52,398 nt of DNA from Bifidobacterium breve (GTDB taxonomy: Bacteria > Actinomycetota > Actinomycetes > S36-B12 > UBA5976). Numbering within the stretch: position 1 is the first letter of the stretch; every line of letters starts with the position of its first letter. Below, piece after piece: positions 8,861-18,865 of this stretch. The position numbers and the translations under genes were made by a program. The DNA lies in contig CAMBGF010000003.1 of NCBI GenBank assembly GCA_945866135.1, positions 1 to 52,398 on the forward strand. Reading direction: 5' to 3'. The notes below the pieces were generated by a model. That model was not told the origin of the DNA. It ran no database searches and saw only the letters and a program-made list of their open reading frames with translations.

Positions 8861-9832
8861 TCACTCACCGCCGCCACCGCTGGAATGTCCTGGGAAGACG
8901 CCTTGGCTTGCATCGATGTAAGGAACTGAGTTGTTAACCGCAGATCCTGCCTCGCCGAAACCGACTGAAATTAGTGGAACTTTTCCAACATAAGTTGTAA
9001 TGTCGCCCGCTGAATAAACTCGTGGCAAGTTAGTCTTCATTGTGGTGTCAACCAAGATACGGCGCTTCTCTAGATCTATTCCCCAGTTTGCTATTGGGCC
9101 AATGTTGGCAATGAAACCCAGGGCTGCTACCAAAGTTTGCGCCGGCAAAGTACGGGATTCGCCTTCTTTGTTCGCGATAGTTACAGACTCAACCCAATTC
9201 TCGCCAGAGACTGCCGTGACTTCAGAGTTTGTTATTAACTCCACACCCATAGCGCGAACTTGATCAACGGTGCCAGCATGCGCCCGGAAAGTGTCGCGGC
9301 GATGAACTAAGGTCACAGACTTTGCAATTGGGGCAAGTGAGTAAGCCCAATCAAATGCCGAATCACCGCCACCTATGATCACGACATCTTTGCCAGCATG
9401 CACATCTAATTTAGGTACGAAATAAACCAGACCCTTGCCGACGTATTCGTTTCCGGCCGGAAGCTCTCGTGGCGTGAAGGATCCGATGCCACCGGTAATG
9501 ATTGCAACTTTGGCTTCAATTACGGTGCCTTTGTCGGTAACAACTCGAACTGGCCCAGTTTCGCTAGTTTCCAACTCCTCAGCGCGCTCGCCAAGAATAA
9601 AAGTGGGGTTATATGCGCCCGCTTGCTGCATTAAGCCAGCCACTAAATCGCGACCTCTAACAGCAGGAAATCCAGCCACATCAAATATTTCTTTTTCTGG
9701 GTACATGGCCGTAATTTGACCACCTGGCTCAGTTAAAACATCTAAGACAGTTACGGTAAACCCGCGAAAACCGGCGTAGTAAGCGGCATATAGCCCAGTT
9801 GGACCAGCGCCAATTACTAGAACATCGCTCAT
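8861..9832 (-). CDS. NAD(P)/FAD-dependent oxidoreductase, ferredoxin-NADP reductase type 2 / thioredoxin-reductase fold
   Basis: GAGPTGLYAAYYAGFRG, second dinucleotide site VIIGGGDSAFDWA, YSAGDITTYVGKVPLISVGFGEAGSAVNN. Confidence 0.88.
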   Translation of the reverse strand: MSDVLVIGAGPTGLYAAYYAGFRGFTVTVLDVLTEPGGQITAMYPEKEIFDVAGFPAVRGRDLVAGLMQQAGAYNPTFILGERAEELETSETGPVRVVTDKGTVIEAKVAIITGGIGSFTPRELPAGNEYVGKGLVYFVPKLDVHAGKDVVIIGGGDSAFDWAYSLAPIAKSVTLVHRRDTFRAHAGTVDQVRAMGVELITNSEVTAVSGENWVESVTIANKEGESRTLPAQTLVAALGFIANIGPIANWGIDLEKRRILVDTTMKTNLPRVYSAGDITTYVGKVPLISVGFGEAGSAVNNSVPYIDASQGVFPGHSSGGGGE

Positions 9833-9893
9833 AGGCCTAATTCTAGTCCAAGTTGGTTAATGACGGGTGGTAGCGAAATTACTGCAACGAAAC

Positions 9894-10088
9894 TTAAACG
9901 CTGCAACTCATATCAGTACCACAGCACATAGGGGATTTGATTTTCCCGTCGCACTCTGGACATCTTGAAATTTGAACAATATTGCCATCGTCAAGTGTCA
10001 AATTGTCATTGACCAAGGGTTGGTTGCATTTAGCGCAAGTTGCATTTACTGACATCCCACACTTTGCACATGAATATGTAGCGATCAT
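9894..10088 (-). CDS. Small multi-zinc-ribbon protein
   Basis: CAKCGMSVNATCAKCNQPL...RCPECDGKIKSPMCCGTDMSC, several CxxC knuckles. Confidence 0.6.
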   Translation of the reverse strand: MIATYSCAKCGMSVNATCAKCNQPLVNDNLTLDDGNIVQISRCPECDGKIKSPMCCGTDMSCSV

Positions 10089-10172
10089 TTCATTCCTTTC
10101 CGAACGTTTAACTAAGTCTAATTAGGTCGGCTAATCAAGCCGAATTGGTATCTAATTTGGGTGCCCAAGACG

Positions 10173-11411
10173 TTAGCGGTATTCGCCAGGTGTTCGAACC
10201 CATGAGCCATTTGCCAAGGCACTTAAGTCGGTTGCACTGCCATTAAATACATTTAGGTCAAGATGGCCTCGACCTGAGCCTTTACCGGCGTAACAAAGCG
10301 TGACGTCGCTGGGACAATCACCGGCAGAGGGTTGCCAAGGGATGCCGTAAGTTTCTCGGTCTCCAGTTGATGTGTATTGCCAAATAGTCCATAGGTAACT
10401 GCAATCCGATTGCTTCCAAGGCGTTACATAACATGGTGCGCCATTTAATCCTTGGCCAACTTGAACTGCGGGATCTGCTGGATTGCCTGGTTGGGCAAGC
10501 CACAAATGATAATTTCGGAATTTAGTAACTGTATCTGGATCGGTTGAATAGCGATTCGCTAAAAAATTTCGATAAGAATACATAATTGGAGCTCGCCCAG
10601 TTGCCGCCTGCATGGCATCTAACCAAGTAAAAGTCCAAAGCGTAACTAATTCTTTAGAGATAGCTACATCAACAGTTTCCATGTCTAGGACATAGGGGAG
10701 AGTTCGCCCGTCATAACCGCCAAGTGAAGCTAATCGAGCAGCAGCCTGCGCTGCCTGCGCCTGGGCATCGGCAATGATGGCGTTGCTATCGCTGGTCACA
10801 GGTAATCGGGCGCGGTGATAGTAGCCCACCAAGATTCCTGCTGCTTTTGCGCTGGGCGCCCAACTTGTTACGTGCGGCACAGCTAAGGCATCTTCACTTG
10901 CCATGCCATCAGAGCCTTTAATGAACGCAAAGGACACGCCAGCTGCTGCCATACGAGTGAAATCAATGGGTTGGCTTCCGCTTTGCCAGCGAGACATGTC
11001 AAGACCCAGGAGTCGATTGCCTGGACCTACTGGAAGCGCATTGACGATCGCTAACACCGGCGCGGCCTGAACTTTAGAAATCTTTGATCCAGACACCGCG
11101 CGAACTGACATTTTTGCAGTTGCTTTAGGTGCCTTAAATGTTGCCGACCAAGCACCGGTGCTTTTCTTAGAAGTTACGGTTTTAACCGTTTTCCAAGACT
11201 TACCAGTTTTGATTTGGACTTTAACTTTGGCACCTTTTAGGCCGCCAGTGGTCTTTCCAGAAACTTTCACGCTTTGCCCGGCAACCAGTGATGCGGGTAT
11301 GGCAGTCATGGAAACCGAAGATTTAGCTGCTTGGGCAGGTTGGGCAATGAGCAAAAACACCAAGGCAAGAGCAATGAGCAAACTTGCTTTGCTCAGCGGG
11401 AAAAACTTCAT
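10173..11411 (-). CDS. GH25-type lysozyme (glycosyl hydrolase) with signal peptide and N-terminal Ig-like/linker domain
   Basis: RLLGLDMSRWQSGSQPIDFTRMAAAGVSFAFIKGSDG, ILVGYYHRARL, YVLDMETVD. Confidence 0.85.
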   Translation of the reverse strand: MKFFPLSKASLLIALALVFLLIAQPAQAAKSSVSMTAIPASLVAGQSVKVSGKTTGGLKGAKVKVQIKTGKSWKTVKTVTSKKSTGAWSATFKAPKATAKMSVRAVSGSKISKVQAAPVLAIVNALPVGPGNRLLGLDMSRWQSGSQPIDFTRMAAAGVSFAFIKGSDGMASEDALAVPHVTSWAPSAKAAGILVGYYHRARLPVTSDSNAIIADAQAQAAQAAARLASLGGYDGRTLPYVLDMETVDVAISKELVTLWTFTWLDAMQAATGRAPIMYSYRNFLANRYSTDPDTVTKFRNYHLWLAQPGNPADPAVQVGQGLNGAPCYVTPWKQSDCSYLWTIWQYTSTGDRETYGIPWQPSAGDCPSDVTLCYAGKGSGRGHLDLNVFNGSATDLSALANGSWVRTPGEYR

Positions 11412-13846
11412 GGCGCTGCGCAAACGGCAGCAACTGGCTTAGTTAACTTGGTGCCAGTGCTATCTCGCTTGCCAAAATTATTTGGTACTTCCACAGCAGC
11501 TCCCGTTGATCCACAGGCGTGGATTGGACCATTGCCAGCAGTTGCGGTTACCAAAACATCTTCGCTAGATAGGAACTTGTGACATCGCACACCACTAGTT
11601 GCTCGACCCTTACCAGGGAACTCTGTTAACAAAGTTAACTTCATAGTGTGCGCTGCAGTGCCAGGAAGTGCGCCGGCTTCCCCGCCAACTGTGGCAACGA
11701 GACATTCCTCATGCGCATCAACGACGGAACCAAAAATAACTTCCGCACCTTCATAAAGGCGAATGCCAACGACACCAGCTGCTGGACGCCCAGTTGCTCG
11801 AACTAACGAGGCATCAAAATGCAGAAGTTGCGCATCGCTTGTGATCAGCACGACTTCGCCACTTTCGTCTTCGCATTGAATCGCGCCAACTAACGAGTCA
11901 CCTTCTTCAAGGCGGATGATGTTCCAGTCGCCAGCTGATCCCGGTACGTCATTTATGACGCGCTTTACCGTGCCAAATGCAGTAGTTAAGAAAAGCGATG
12001 ATTCTGGCTTATCAAGTGCCATTAAAGCCAGAGGCAGTTCGCCCTTTGCAAGGGTTATGAACTCTTTAAGCGCTCCGCCACCAGCTATAGCCAAAGCGGC
12101 GCCGGGTGCAAGTGCTGGCAGACCAACAACTGATTGCCGGATGACTCTGCCAAAGCTGGTAACAATGCCAACATCACCGCGCGCAGTTGTTCGCACTAGG
12201 GATTTGATCGTGTCGTGGCTAGTTCGTTTCTTTCCGAACTCAAGTGGTATGTCATCTGTGGTGCGGGCAAGTAGTCCCGTTGCTGACATCAACACAAAAC
12301 ATGGATCATCGCTAACTTCAAGTGAAACTGGGAGAGCTGCGGAAACAATTTCGCCATCACCTAGCAGAACTGAGCGTCTGTCATCACCGTATTTATTGGC
12401 AACATCTGTTAACTCTTGTCCGACAACTTTTCGCAGGCGCTTATCATTTTCCAGAATGTCAGTTAAATCATTAATTATGTTTCGCAATTCATCTTGTTCT
12501 TTCTCAAGTTCTAACCGTGAGAATTTCGTAAGGCGACGAAGCGGCATTTCCAAAATGTAATTAGTTTGGATTTCACTTAAATCAAAAACACTCATCAACC
12601 GTTCGCGCGCAGCAGCAGTGTCATCACTACCGCGAATCACTGCGATCACCTCGTCAATGTCCAAAATTGCGACAAGTAATCCGTCCACAAGATGCAAGCG
12701 ATCTGAGGCGCGCAGCCGCCTGAATTCGCTACGACGTCGCACTACTTCGAGTCGATGATCAATAAAAACTTGCAGCAACGGCTTTATGCCTAGAGTTACT
12801 GGCTGTCCGTTTACAAGTGCCACGTTATTAATGTGGAAAGAATCCTCCAGCGGAGCTAATTTATAAAGCTGATCTAATACTGCTTCTGGGTTAAAGCCAT
12901 TTTTGATTTCAATTACAAGTTCCAGGCCAGATTCGTAATCTGTTAAGTCGATGACATCTGAAATTCCTTGCAATTTCTTACTGGTAACTAATTCCTTAAT
13001 TCTTTCGATAACTCGTTCGGGGCCAACTTGATAGGGGAGTTCGCGGACAACAATTCCTTGACGTCGCGGCGAGATCTGTTCAATGTCTACTTTCGCGCGG
13101 ATTTTGAAACTACCTTTACCCACAAGGTATGCCTCGCGGATACCTTCCAGACCGTAAATGATGCCGCCCGTTGGTAAATCAGGACCTGGCACAAAACTCA
13201 TCAGTTCATCCAAAGTTGCTTTGGGGTGCGCTAACAGGTGCGAAGCAGCGGCCACAACCTCGCGAAGATTATGCGGCGGCATGTTAGTTGCCATACCTAC
13301 TGCAATTCCAGAAGCTCCATTTACCAGCAAGTTTGGAATTGCCGAGGGTAAAACTGTCGGTTCTAGTTCTCGGCCATCATAATTTGGCGTGAAGTCCACG
13401 GTGTCTTCATCAATTGAGTCCACCATGGCGCCCGCTGGGCTTGCCAATCTGGCTTCGGTGTAGCGATAAGCGGCTGGACCTTCATCGAGAGAGCCAAAGT
13501 TTCCATGCCCGTCAACGAATGGCAATCGCAGTGACCAAGATTGCGCCATGCGCACCAGCGCGTCATAAATTGCGCTATCGCCATGGGGATGCAATTTACC
13601 CATAACTTCGCCAACAACTCGAGCGCTTTTAACGTGACCTTTATCTGAGCGCAGTCCCATTGCCGCCATAGTGTGCAGAATTCGCCGTTGCACTGGTTTA
13701 AGTCCATCTCGAGCATCAGGCAAAGCGCGCGAATAAATTACCGAATAGGCATATTCCAAAAATGAATCTTGCATTTCAGTTGAAACATCAATGTCAACAA
13801 TTCGACCGGCATCGTGTGCAGGTTTGGGCGCAGTTGGTTTTGCCAT
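11408..13846 (-). CDS. parC: DNA topoisomerase IV subunit A
   Basis: [41 protein letters not shown]; catalytic region [13 protein letters not shown]; GyrA/ParC C-terminal repeats. Confidence 0.92.
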   Translation of the reverse strand: MAKPTAPKPAHDAGRIVDIDVSTEMQDSFLEYAYSVIYSRALPDARDGLKPVQRRILHTMAAMGLRSDKGHVKSARVVGEVMGKLHPHGDSAIYDALVRMAQSWSLRLPFVDGHGNFGSLDEGPAAYRYTEARLASPAGAMVDSIDEDTVDFTPNYDGRELEPTVLPSAIPNLLVNGASGIAVGMATNMPPHNLREVVAAASHLLAHPKATLDELMSFVPGPDLPTGGIIYGLEGIREAYLVGKGSFKIRAKVDIEQISPRRQGIVVRELPYQVGPERVIERIKELVTSKKLQGISDVIDLTDYESGLELVIEIKNGFNPEAVLDQLYKLAPLEDSFHINNVALVNGQPVTLGIKPLLQVFIDHRLEVVRRRSEFRRLRASDRLHLVDGLLVAILDIDEVIAVIRGSDDTAAARERLMSVFDLSEIQTNYILEMPLRRLTKFSRLELEKEQDELRNIINDLTDILENDKRLRKVVGQELTDVANKYGDDRRSVLLGDGEIVSAALPVSLEVSDDPCFVLMSATGLLARTTDDIPLEFGKKRTSHDTIKSLVRTTARGDVGIVTSFGRVIRQSVVGLPALAPGAALAIAGGGALKEFITLAKGELPLALMALDKPESSLFLTTAFGTVKRVINDVPGSAGDWNIIRLEEGDSLVGAIQCEDESGEVVLITSDAQLLHFDASLVRATGRPAAGVVGIRLYEGAEVIFGSVVDAHEECLVATVGGEAGALPGTAAHTMKLTLLTEFPGKGRATSGVRCHKFLSSEDVLVTATAGNGPIHACGSTGAAVEVPNNFGKRDSTGTKLTKPVAAVCAAP

Positions 13847-13885
13847 GTTTATTAAATTTCCTTGCTAAGTATTGGGAACGTGTAC

Positions 13886-14683
13886 TTACTGATCATTCGG
13901 GCGATGGCCGAACAAGATGTCATCCCATGATGGCGAGTCATCAACAGCTGCAACCGGTTTGGCAGCCACTGGCGCTGGGCTGGCAACGGGCATCGGCACT
14001 GGCATAGTTGGATGACCAGGTCCAGCCCACGCTGGTGGTTCAAGTTCTTCTTGCGCAGCCGTGGGTAATCCAACTAACCGTGGCTTAGGTTCTTCCACAC
14101 GCTTACCAGCTTGATCTGCGCTTGCAGCTTCATCAAAAAGCCAGCGCGCTTCATCATCTAGTGCCACCACACTTCGAGCCAGTGGATCATAAATCCAGCT
14201 AGCACTACCGCCGCCGCTACCACTGTTCCAGGAAAGCAAAACTGTCCAGCGCGAATCATCGCGGCGATAGGAATCCCAAACAAAAGTCAAAGTATCGATA
14301 CCGCGATTAGCTAATTGTCCAGTTGCTAGTTCGCCAAGGATCACTTCCCCGTGGGGGCGACGAATCAGAGTTGCTGCCGCGCGAGTTGCCATGTAGGAAC
14401 GTTCGGCAAGTACGGGCCCGGCGTAACGCTCAATTCGCTCGAGAGGAACCCCACTTTCAGTAGCAATAGCCTGCGCAGTTTCCCCGCGTCTGATTCGAGT
14501 TTGAATGTCTTTTGGAGAAATGCCCGAAGTTGAGTCTGTTCTGGTCACAGTGGCGGTGTCATTGGTGTTGATGCTGCGTTTTATGTGCTCGTCTACATCC
14601 ACGGTGAATTCCAGACCGTCTTCGTCCATGAAAATTAGGGCAAGGTTGTCTTGTGACCGGCCAACAAATATTAGATCTTTCAT
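13886..14683 (-). CDS. sepH: SepH (DUF3071) cell division protein
   Basis: MKDLIFVGRSQDNLALIFMDEDGLEFTVDVDEHIK...SPKDIQTRIRRGETAQAIATESGVPLERIERYAGPVLAER. Confidence 0.88.
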   Translation of the reverse strand: MKDLIFVGRSQDNLALIFMDEDGLEFTVDVDEHIKRSINTNDTATVTRTDSTSGISPKDIQTRIRRGETAQAIATESGVPLERIERYAGPVLAERSYMATRAAATLIRRPHGEVILGELATGQLANRGIDTLTFVWDSYRRDDSRWTVLLSWNSGSGGGSASWIYDPLARSVVALDDEARWLFDEAASADQAGKRVEEPKPRLVGLPTAAQEELEPPAWAGPGHPTMPVPMPVASPAPVAAKPVAAVDDSPSWDDILFGHRPNDQ

Positions 14684-14825
14684 GGCTCACCTTTTCTGCT
14701 ACAACTGCAATACATTCTCCTCGAAATGCCATTAAAATCGGGGGATTAGCGTGGTGTGTCGGACTTTTTGCGCGCTGGCAGGGACAATAGCCAAGAGCGC
14801 GAATTCGAGCAAGGAAAACTTTAAA

Positions 14826-15662
14826 ATGACTTTTGATTCAGTAGCCAGCGATCCATATGTGGAGCTGGCCAGGTCGATTGCAAAAGGCGCCGGCGAACTA
14901 CTTTTGGCTCGTCCCGAACACATCGAGATCGACACGAAATCAAGTGCCACCGATGTCGTAACGCAAATGGATCGAAATGCTGAGGCCTACATCGTGGCGC
15001 AGTTGACCAAGCATCGCCCAGATGATGCCATTTTGGGTGAAGAGGGCGCTAATTCGAAGGGTTCCTCTGGTTTGCAGTGGGTAATTGACCCAATTGATGG
15101 AACCGTGAACTATCTACACCAAATTCCCCATTGGTGCGTTTCGATTGGACTTAAAGATTTAAATTCGGGCGAGGCGATCGCAGGGGTAATTTATGCTCCG
15201 GTTTATGACCAAATGTATATCTCAAGTCAAGGTTTAGGATCTTGGGTGATTGCCCAAGGTGTGGCCCGAATCTTGCAAGTATCCAATTGCGCTGAGTTGA
15301 GTTCAGCAGTTATCGGAACTGGGTTTGGCTACGCAAGTGCGCGCCGGCAAAGTCAAGCGCGTGTCCTTACGCAAGTTCTGCCGCGGGTCGCCGACATCAG
15401 GCGCCTTGGATCCTGCGCGATAGACCTATGCCTGGTTGCTGATGGTGTTTTAGATGGTTACTACGAACGTGGCGTAAATGACTGGGATCACGCAGCGGGT
15501 GAATTAATTGCGCGCGAAGCGGGGGCGATATCAAGTGGACTGTGGGGAAACAAAGTTGGTAACGACATGATTGTCGTGACAACCCCAGCCATTAACGCTG
15601 ATCTAATTGCAATACTGGAAACCAATAACGCGGATAGCGATGTTATTGGTCTAGAAGATTAG
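14826..15662 (+). CDS. Inositol monophosphatase family protein
   Basis: ILGEEGANSKGSSGLQWVIDPIDGTVNYLHQIPHWCVSI and GVNDWDHAAGELIAREAGA motifs. Confidence 0.92.
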   Translation: MTFDSVASDPYVELARSIAKGAGELLLARPEHIEIDTKSSATDVVTQMDRNAEAYIVAQLTKHRPDDAILGEEGANSKGSSGLQWVIDPIDGTVNYLHQIPHWCVSIGLKDLNSGEAIAGVIYAPVYDQMYISSQGLGSWVIAQGVARILQVSNCAELSSAVIGTGFGYASARRQSQARVLTQVLPRVADIRRLGSCAIDLCLVADGVLDGYYERGVNDWDHAAGELIAREAGAISSGLWGNKVGNDMIVVTTPAINADLIAILETNNADSDVIGLED

Positions 15663-15698
15663 CAAGTCCTGTCTGTTGGAAAAGAGTAAAGGATAGTC

Positions 15699-16217
15699 AT
15701 GGCAATTTATGCGTTTGGTGCGAAAGTTCCACAAATTTCAGCAACAGCTTTTGTTCACCCCGAAGCAGTGATAATCGGGGACGTAACCATTGGTGATCTT
15801 TGCTTCATTGGACCATGCGCTGTGTTACGTGGGGATTCAAGTCGCATAGTCATTGGAGCTCGAACTTCTATTCAGGACGGCACCGTAATCCATTGCACTG
15901 CCGTACTACCAACGATTGTCGGGGATGAATGCACCGTTGGTCACAATGCGCATTTAGAGGGCTGCACTATCGAATCTGGCGCGTTAGTTGGTTCTGGGTC
16001 GCTGGTACTTCACGCCGCAGTAGTTGAAACTGGCGCATTAGTAGCAGCGGGCGCGGTGGTATTGGGCGGCATGGTCGTGCCTGCTGGCGCATTAGCCGTT
16101 GGAGTACCAGCCAAAATAAAGCCAGGTGCGGCTGATCCTGAAACTATTGCTTACTCAATCAAAACTTATGTTGAAAACGCCCGCAGATATCCCGGAGAAA
16201 TGCGACGTATCGACTAA
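15699..16217 (+). CDS. Gamma-carbonic anhydrase family (left-handed beta-helix) protein
   Basis: Hexapeptide repeats; VLRGDSSRIVIGARTSIQDGTVIHC ... CTVGHNAHLEGC. Confidence 0.9.
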   Translation: MAIYAFGAKVPQISATAFVHPEAVIIGDVTIGDLCFIGPCAVLRGDSSRIVIGARTSIQDGTVIHCTAVLPTIVGDECTVGHNAHLEGCTIESGALVGSGSLVLHAAVVETGALVAAGAVVLGGMVVPAGALAVGVPAKIKPGAADPETIAYSIKTYVENARRYPGEMRRID

Positions 16218-16230
16218 CATGGGGGCGGTG

Positions 16231-16259
16231 TTGGACTGCACTTACATATGACGTACAGT
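16231..16259 (+). promoter_or_regulatory. Sigma70-type promoter for DUF4193 gene
   Basis: TTGGAC (16231-16236), 17-nt spacer, TACAGT (16254-16259), upstream of the DUF4193 ORF; flanked by GGACTG/CAGTCC inverted repeat. Confidence 0.6.
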
Positions 16260-16321
16260 CCGTCACGATAGCAACTGCACAAACAGTTGTTCCGGAAGCT
16301 GCAAGGAGATTTGAGCTCGAC

Positions 16322-16618
16322 ATGGCAACAGATTACGACGCCCCACGTAAGACTGACGAAGAGGAAAACGAGGAAAGCCTCGAAAACCTCAAGGCACAAC
16401 ATGCCTCCAAAGTCAGTTCCAGTGTTGACGCGGATGAAGCCGATCGCAACGAGTCCCTAGAACTACCCGGCGCAGATCTTTCCGATGAATCAATCACGGT
16501 AATGGTCATCCCTAAGCAAGCAGATGAATTCACTTGCTCACGCTGCTTCTTGGTGCATCACCGCAGCACTTTGGCCAAGGAAGTTAAGGGTCAACCAATT
16601 TGCAATGATTGCGCATAA
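16322..16618 (+). CDS. DUF4193 protein
   Basis: MATDYDAPRKTDEEE...FTCSRCFLVHHRSTLAKEVKGQPICNDCA, conserved actinobacterial small protein. Confidence 0.92.
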   Translation: MATDYDAPRKTDEEENEESLENLKAQHASKVSSSVDADEADRNESLELPGADLSDESITVMVIPKQADEFTCSRCFLVHHRSTLAKEVKGQPICNDCA

Positions 16619-16646
16619 CTAAGCGCAAGCTCAGCAAGTCGCAAGT

Positions 16647-17123
16647 TTAATTCTTGCTTTTAGCTTCAGACAATTTCGTACTCAGGTCCTCTGGATTTCT
16701 AGTTGAGATTTGCCAATATGGATGCGGATCACTTTCATCGGTTATCTCCACTATTAACGTTTGCTTGATGCCACCGCGTAACTGAAAATATGCATCTTTA
16801 TGTGCGTGCGTAGAGCGGGCTCTTCGCGACTGGGTCTCATCTAAGATCTGCACTTTGCCGATGTATCTAAGCGGCATCCGAGCTCGGCCCACTTGAAAAT
16901 TTAATTCATCGATGCGTATCGTCGGGGTATTTTTCAGCAGTCCAAAAATTGCCGCAGTGCTAGCAACAACGCCAACAATTAAGCCTAAATTAATACCATA
17001 AGCGCTGCCATAAGCAATACCTAAAGACACTGTCATAACCAGTGCAACGAACCACATGCCGGCCGAATGCCAAAGACGCTCGGTGTAAACCACGTGCTCA
17101 CCCGAAGTTCCTTCGCTAGGCAT
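16647..17123 (-). CDS. DUF3093 membrane protein
   Basis: VVYTERLWHSAGMWFVALVMTVSLGIAYG and IGKVQILDETQSRRARSTHAHKDAYFQLRGGIKQTLIVEITDESDPHPYWQISTRNPEDL. Confidence 0.88.
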   Translation of the reverse strand: MPSEGTSGEHVVYTERLWHSAGMWFVALVMTVSLGIAYGSAYGINLGLIVGVVASTAAIFGLLKNTPTIRIDELNFQVGRARMPLRYIGKVQILDETQSRRARSTHAHKDAYFQLRGGIKQTLIVEITDESDPHPYWQISTRNPEDLSTKLSEAKSKN

Positions 17124-17194
17124 AAATAAATCTCACATTTCTTTTCTGGCAAGTGCGTTAAGTGCTATTAATCAATAACGATACTCTAGTGATC

Positions 17195-17755
17195 ATGGAA
17201 CGAATTGGTCGCGCAGTTCACCCGCTGATGATTCCGCAAGATGCGAATCCACCGCAGCGGCATGTCGATGCACCAAAGCCTGGTGAGACGATCGCAAGTC
17301 ATTACCGAAATTGTTTTGGTTGCGGCGTAGACCACCCAACGGGGCTTCACATCCAAATCGAAGCCGGCGCTGGAATGACAACGCGGGCGGTTTTTGAGGT
17401 TACTCAACATCATCAAGGCGCGCCAGGTATTGCCCACGGTGGGATTTTGTCCCTGGCCTTTGATGAATCGCTTGGAGCTACTAATTGGTTAATCAGATCT
17501 CCAGCGGTTACTGCGCATTTGGAAGTTTCATATCGACTTCCCGTGCCAGTTGGAACTAAAGTTTTTATTGAAGCAACCATGCAGGCAGTGCTGGGACGCA
17601 AAATTTGGTCAACTGCAGAAGGCCGCTTGGACGCACCAGATGGCCCCCTAGCTGTGGAGGCTGGTTCGCTTTATATGCAGGTGCCACAAGAACATTTTGA
17701 TAGGCACCGAGGAATTACCGACATGAATTCAACATTGCTAGACATTGCCCCATGA
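17195..17755 (+). CDS. PaaI/hotdog-fold thioesterase
   Basis: NCFGCGVDHPTGLHIQ ... HHQGAPGIAHGGILSLAFDESLG. Confidence 0.88.
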   Translation: MERIGRAVHPLMIPQDANPPQRHVDAPKPGETIASHYRNCFGCGVDHPTGLHIQIEAGAGMTTRAVFEVTQHHQGAPGIAHGGILSLAFDESLGATNWLIRSPAVTAHLEVSYRLPVPVGTKVFIEATMQAVLGRKIWSTAEGRLDAPDGPLAVEAGSLYMQVPQEHFDRHRGITDMNSTLLDIAP

Positions 17756-18198
17756 GCAAACTCCAAATCGAATTTGTTTTGCTTCACGAACTAGCGACCC
17801 CACCGGTATATGCCCACCACGGTGACGCGGGTGCTGACTTAGTCTGCGTTGAAGACGTTACTTTGGCACCTGGTGAACGAGTGTTAGTTGCAACAGGACT
17901 TGCGATTGCCTTACCCGCAGGTTATGTCGGCCTTGTTCATCCAAGATCTGGACTCGCTTTTAAGAATGGAATAGGAATTGTAAATACCCCAGGAACTATT
18001 GACTCGGGATATCGCGGTGAACTAAAAATTTGTTTGATCAATTTGGATAAACATGAAACTGTGCGATTGCCGGCTGGGAGTCGAATTGCCCAGTTAGTTA
18101 TTCAAGAAGTTACTACTGCGCAATTCGTGCAAGTCACGCAGCTTGAACCTACGCCACGAAATGAACAGGGTTTTGGTTCAACTGGAGTTGCCACATGA
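17752..18198 (+). CDS. dut: dUTP diphosphatase
   Basis: AHHGDAGADL, HPRSGLAFKNGIGIVNTPGTIDSGYRGEL, GSRIAQLVIQ, RNEQGFGSTG motifs. Confidence 0.96.
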   Translation: MSKLQIEFVLLHELATPPVYAHHGDAGADLVCVEDVTLAPGERVLVATGLAIALPAGYVGLVHPRSGLAFKNGIGIVNTPGTIDSGYRGELKICLINLDKHETVRLPAGSRIAQLVIQEVTTAQFVQVTQLEPTPRNEQGFGSTGVAT

Positions 18199-18797
18199 CC
18201 CAGGGTCCCTTCGATAGTTCAAGTGCGCCCGACACCAGCGATATGCTCGATTTAGGTTCGTTGTTATTACCAAATGTTCCCGGCCTAGAAGTTCATCTTG
18301 ATTTGGATGTTCGTGCTGGAATTGGAAAATCTGTTTCGCTACACATAGATATGTCGATAGCAGAAGTTCAAGTTTTCGCGGCCGCAACCAACGAAGATCT
18401 CTGGGGCGAAATGCGCAATGCGATCGCAGCCGGATTGCGCGAACAGGATGTGGATTGCCAAATAGTTGAGGGTCGCTTTGGCACGGAAGTTCGCACTGTT
18501 ATGCCAACTGTTGATCTAGACGGCAATGCGCACGTGCAACCCGTTCGGTTTGTGGGAATTCGTGGATCACGTTGGTTCTTAAGAGTTGTAATAAGTGGTG
18601 ATGGCGCTATCGCAAACACTCAAGTCCCTTGTGAAATTGACGATGTTATTGCCCAGATTGTTGTTCATCGAGGAAGTGAACCGCAAGCCCCAGGTGAGCG
18701 ACTTTGGTTGCGCAGTCCGAATTCAAATTCAGCGCCTGCTACCGAAGATCCTGCACAAGATCAGGCGAAATACGGACACGTGCACATTTCGCTGTAA
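18195..18797 (+). CDS. DUF3710 protein
   Basis: MLDLGSLLLPNVPGLEVHLDL...VRFVGIRGSRWFLRVVISGDGA; position after dut. Confidence 0.88.
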   Translation: MTQGPFDSSSAPDTSDMLDLGSLLLPNVPGLEVHLDLDVRAGIGKSVSLHIDMSIAEVQVFAAATNEDLWGEMRNAIAAGLREQDVDCQIVEGRFGTEVRTVMPTVDLDGNAHVQPVRFVGIRGSRWFLRVVISGDGAIANTQVPCEIDDVIAQIVVHRGSEPQAPGERLWLRSPNSNSAPATEDPAQDQAKYGHVHISL

Positions 18798-18865
18798 TTG
18801 AGCGGTCAAACTTCAGTGCTCGAAAGTGGTTAAAGTAAGTATGTGAATTACAGTCGGAACACGCC

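Noticed and set aside
11916-12560. 214-aa plus-strand ORF inside parC
   Set aside because: Antisense to highly conserved ParC sequence; Ser-rich composition typical of a shadow ORF
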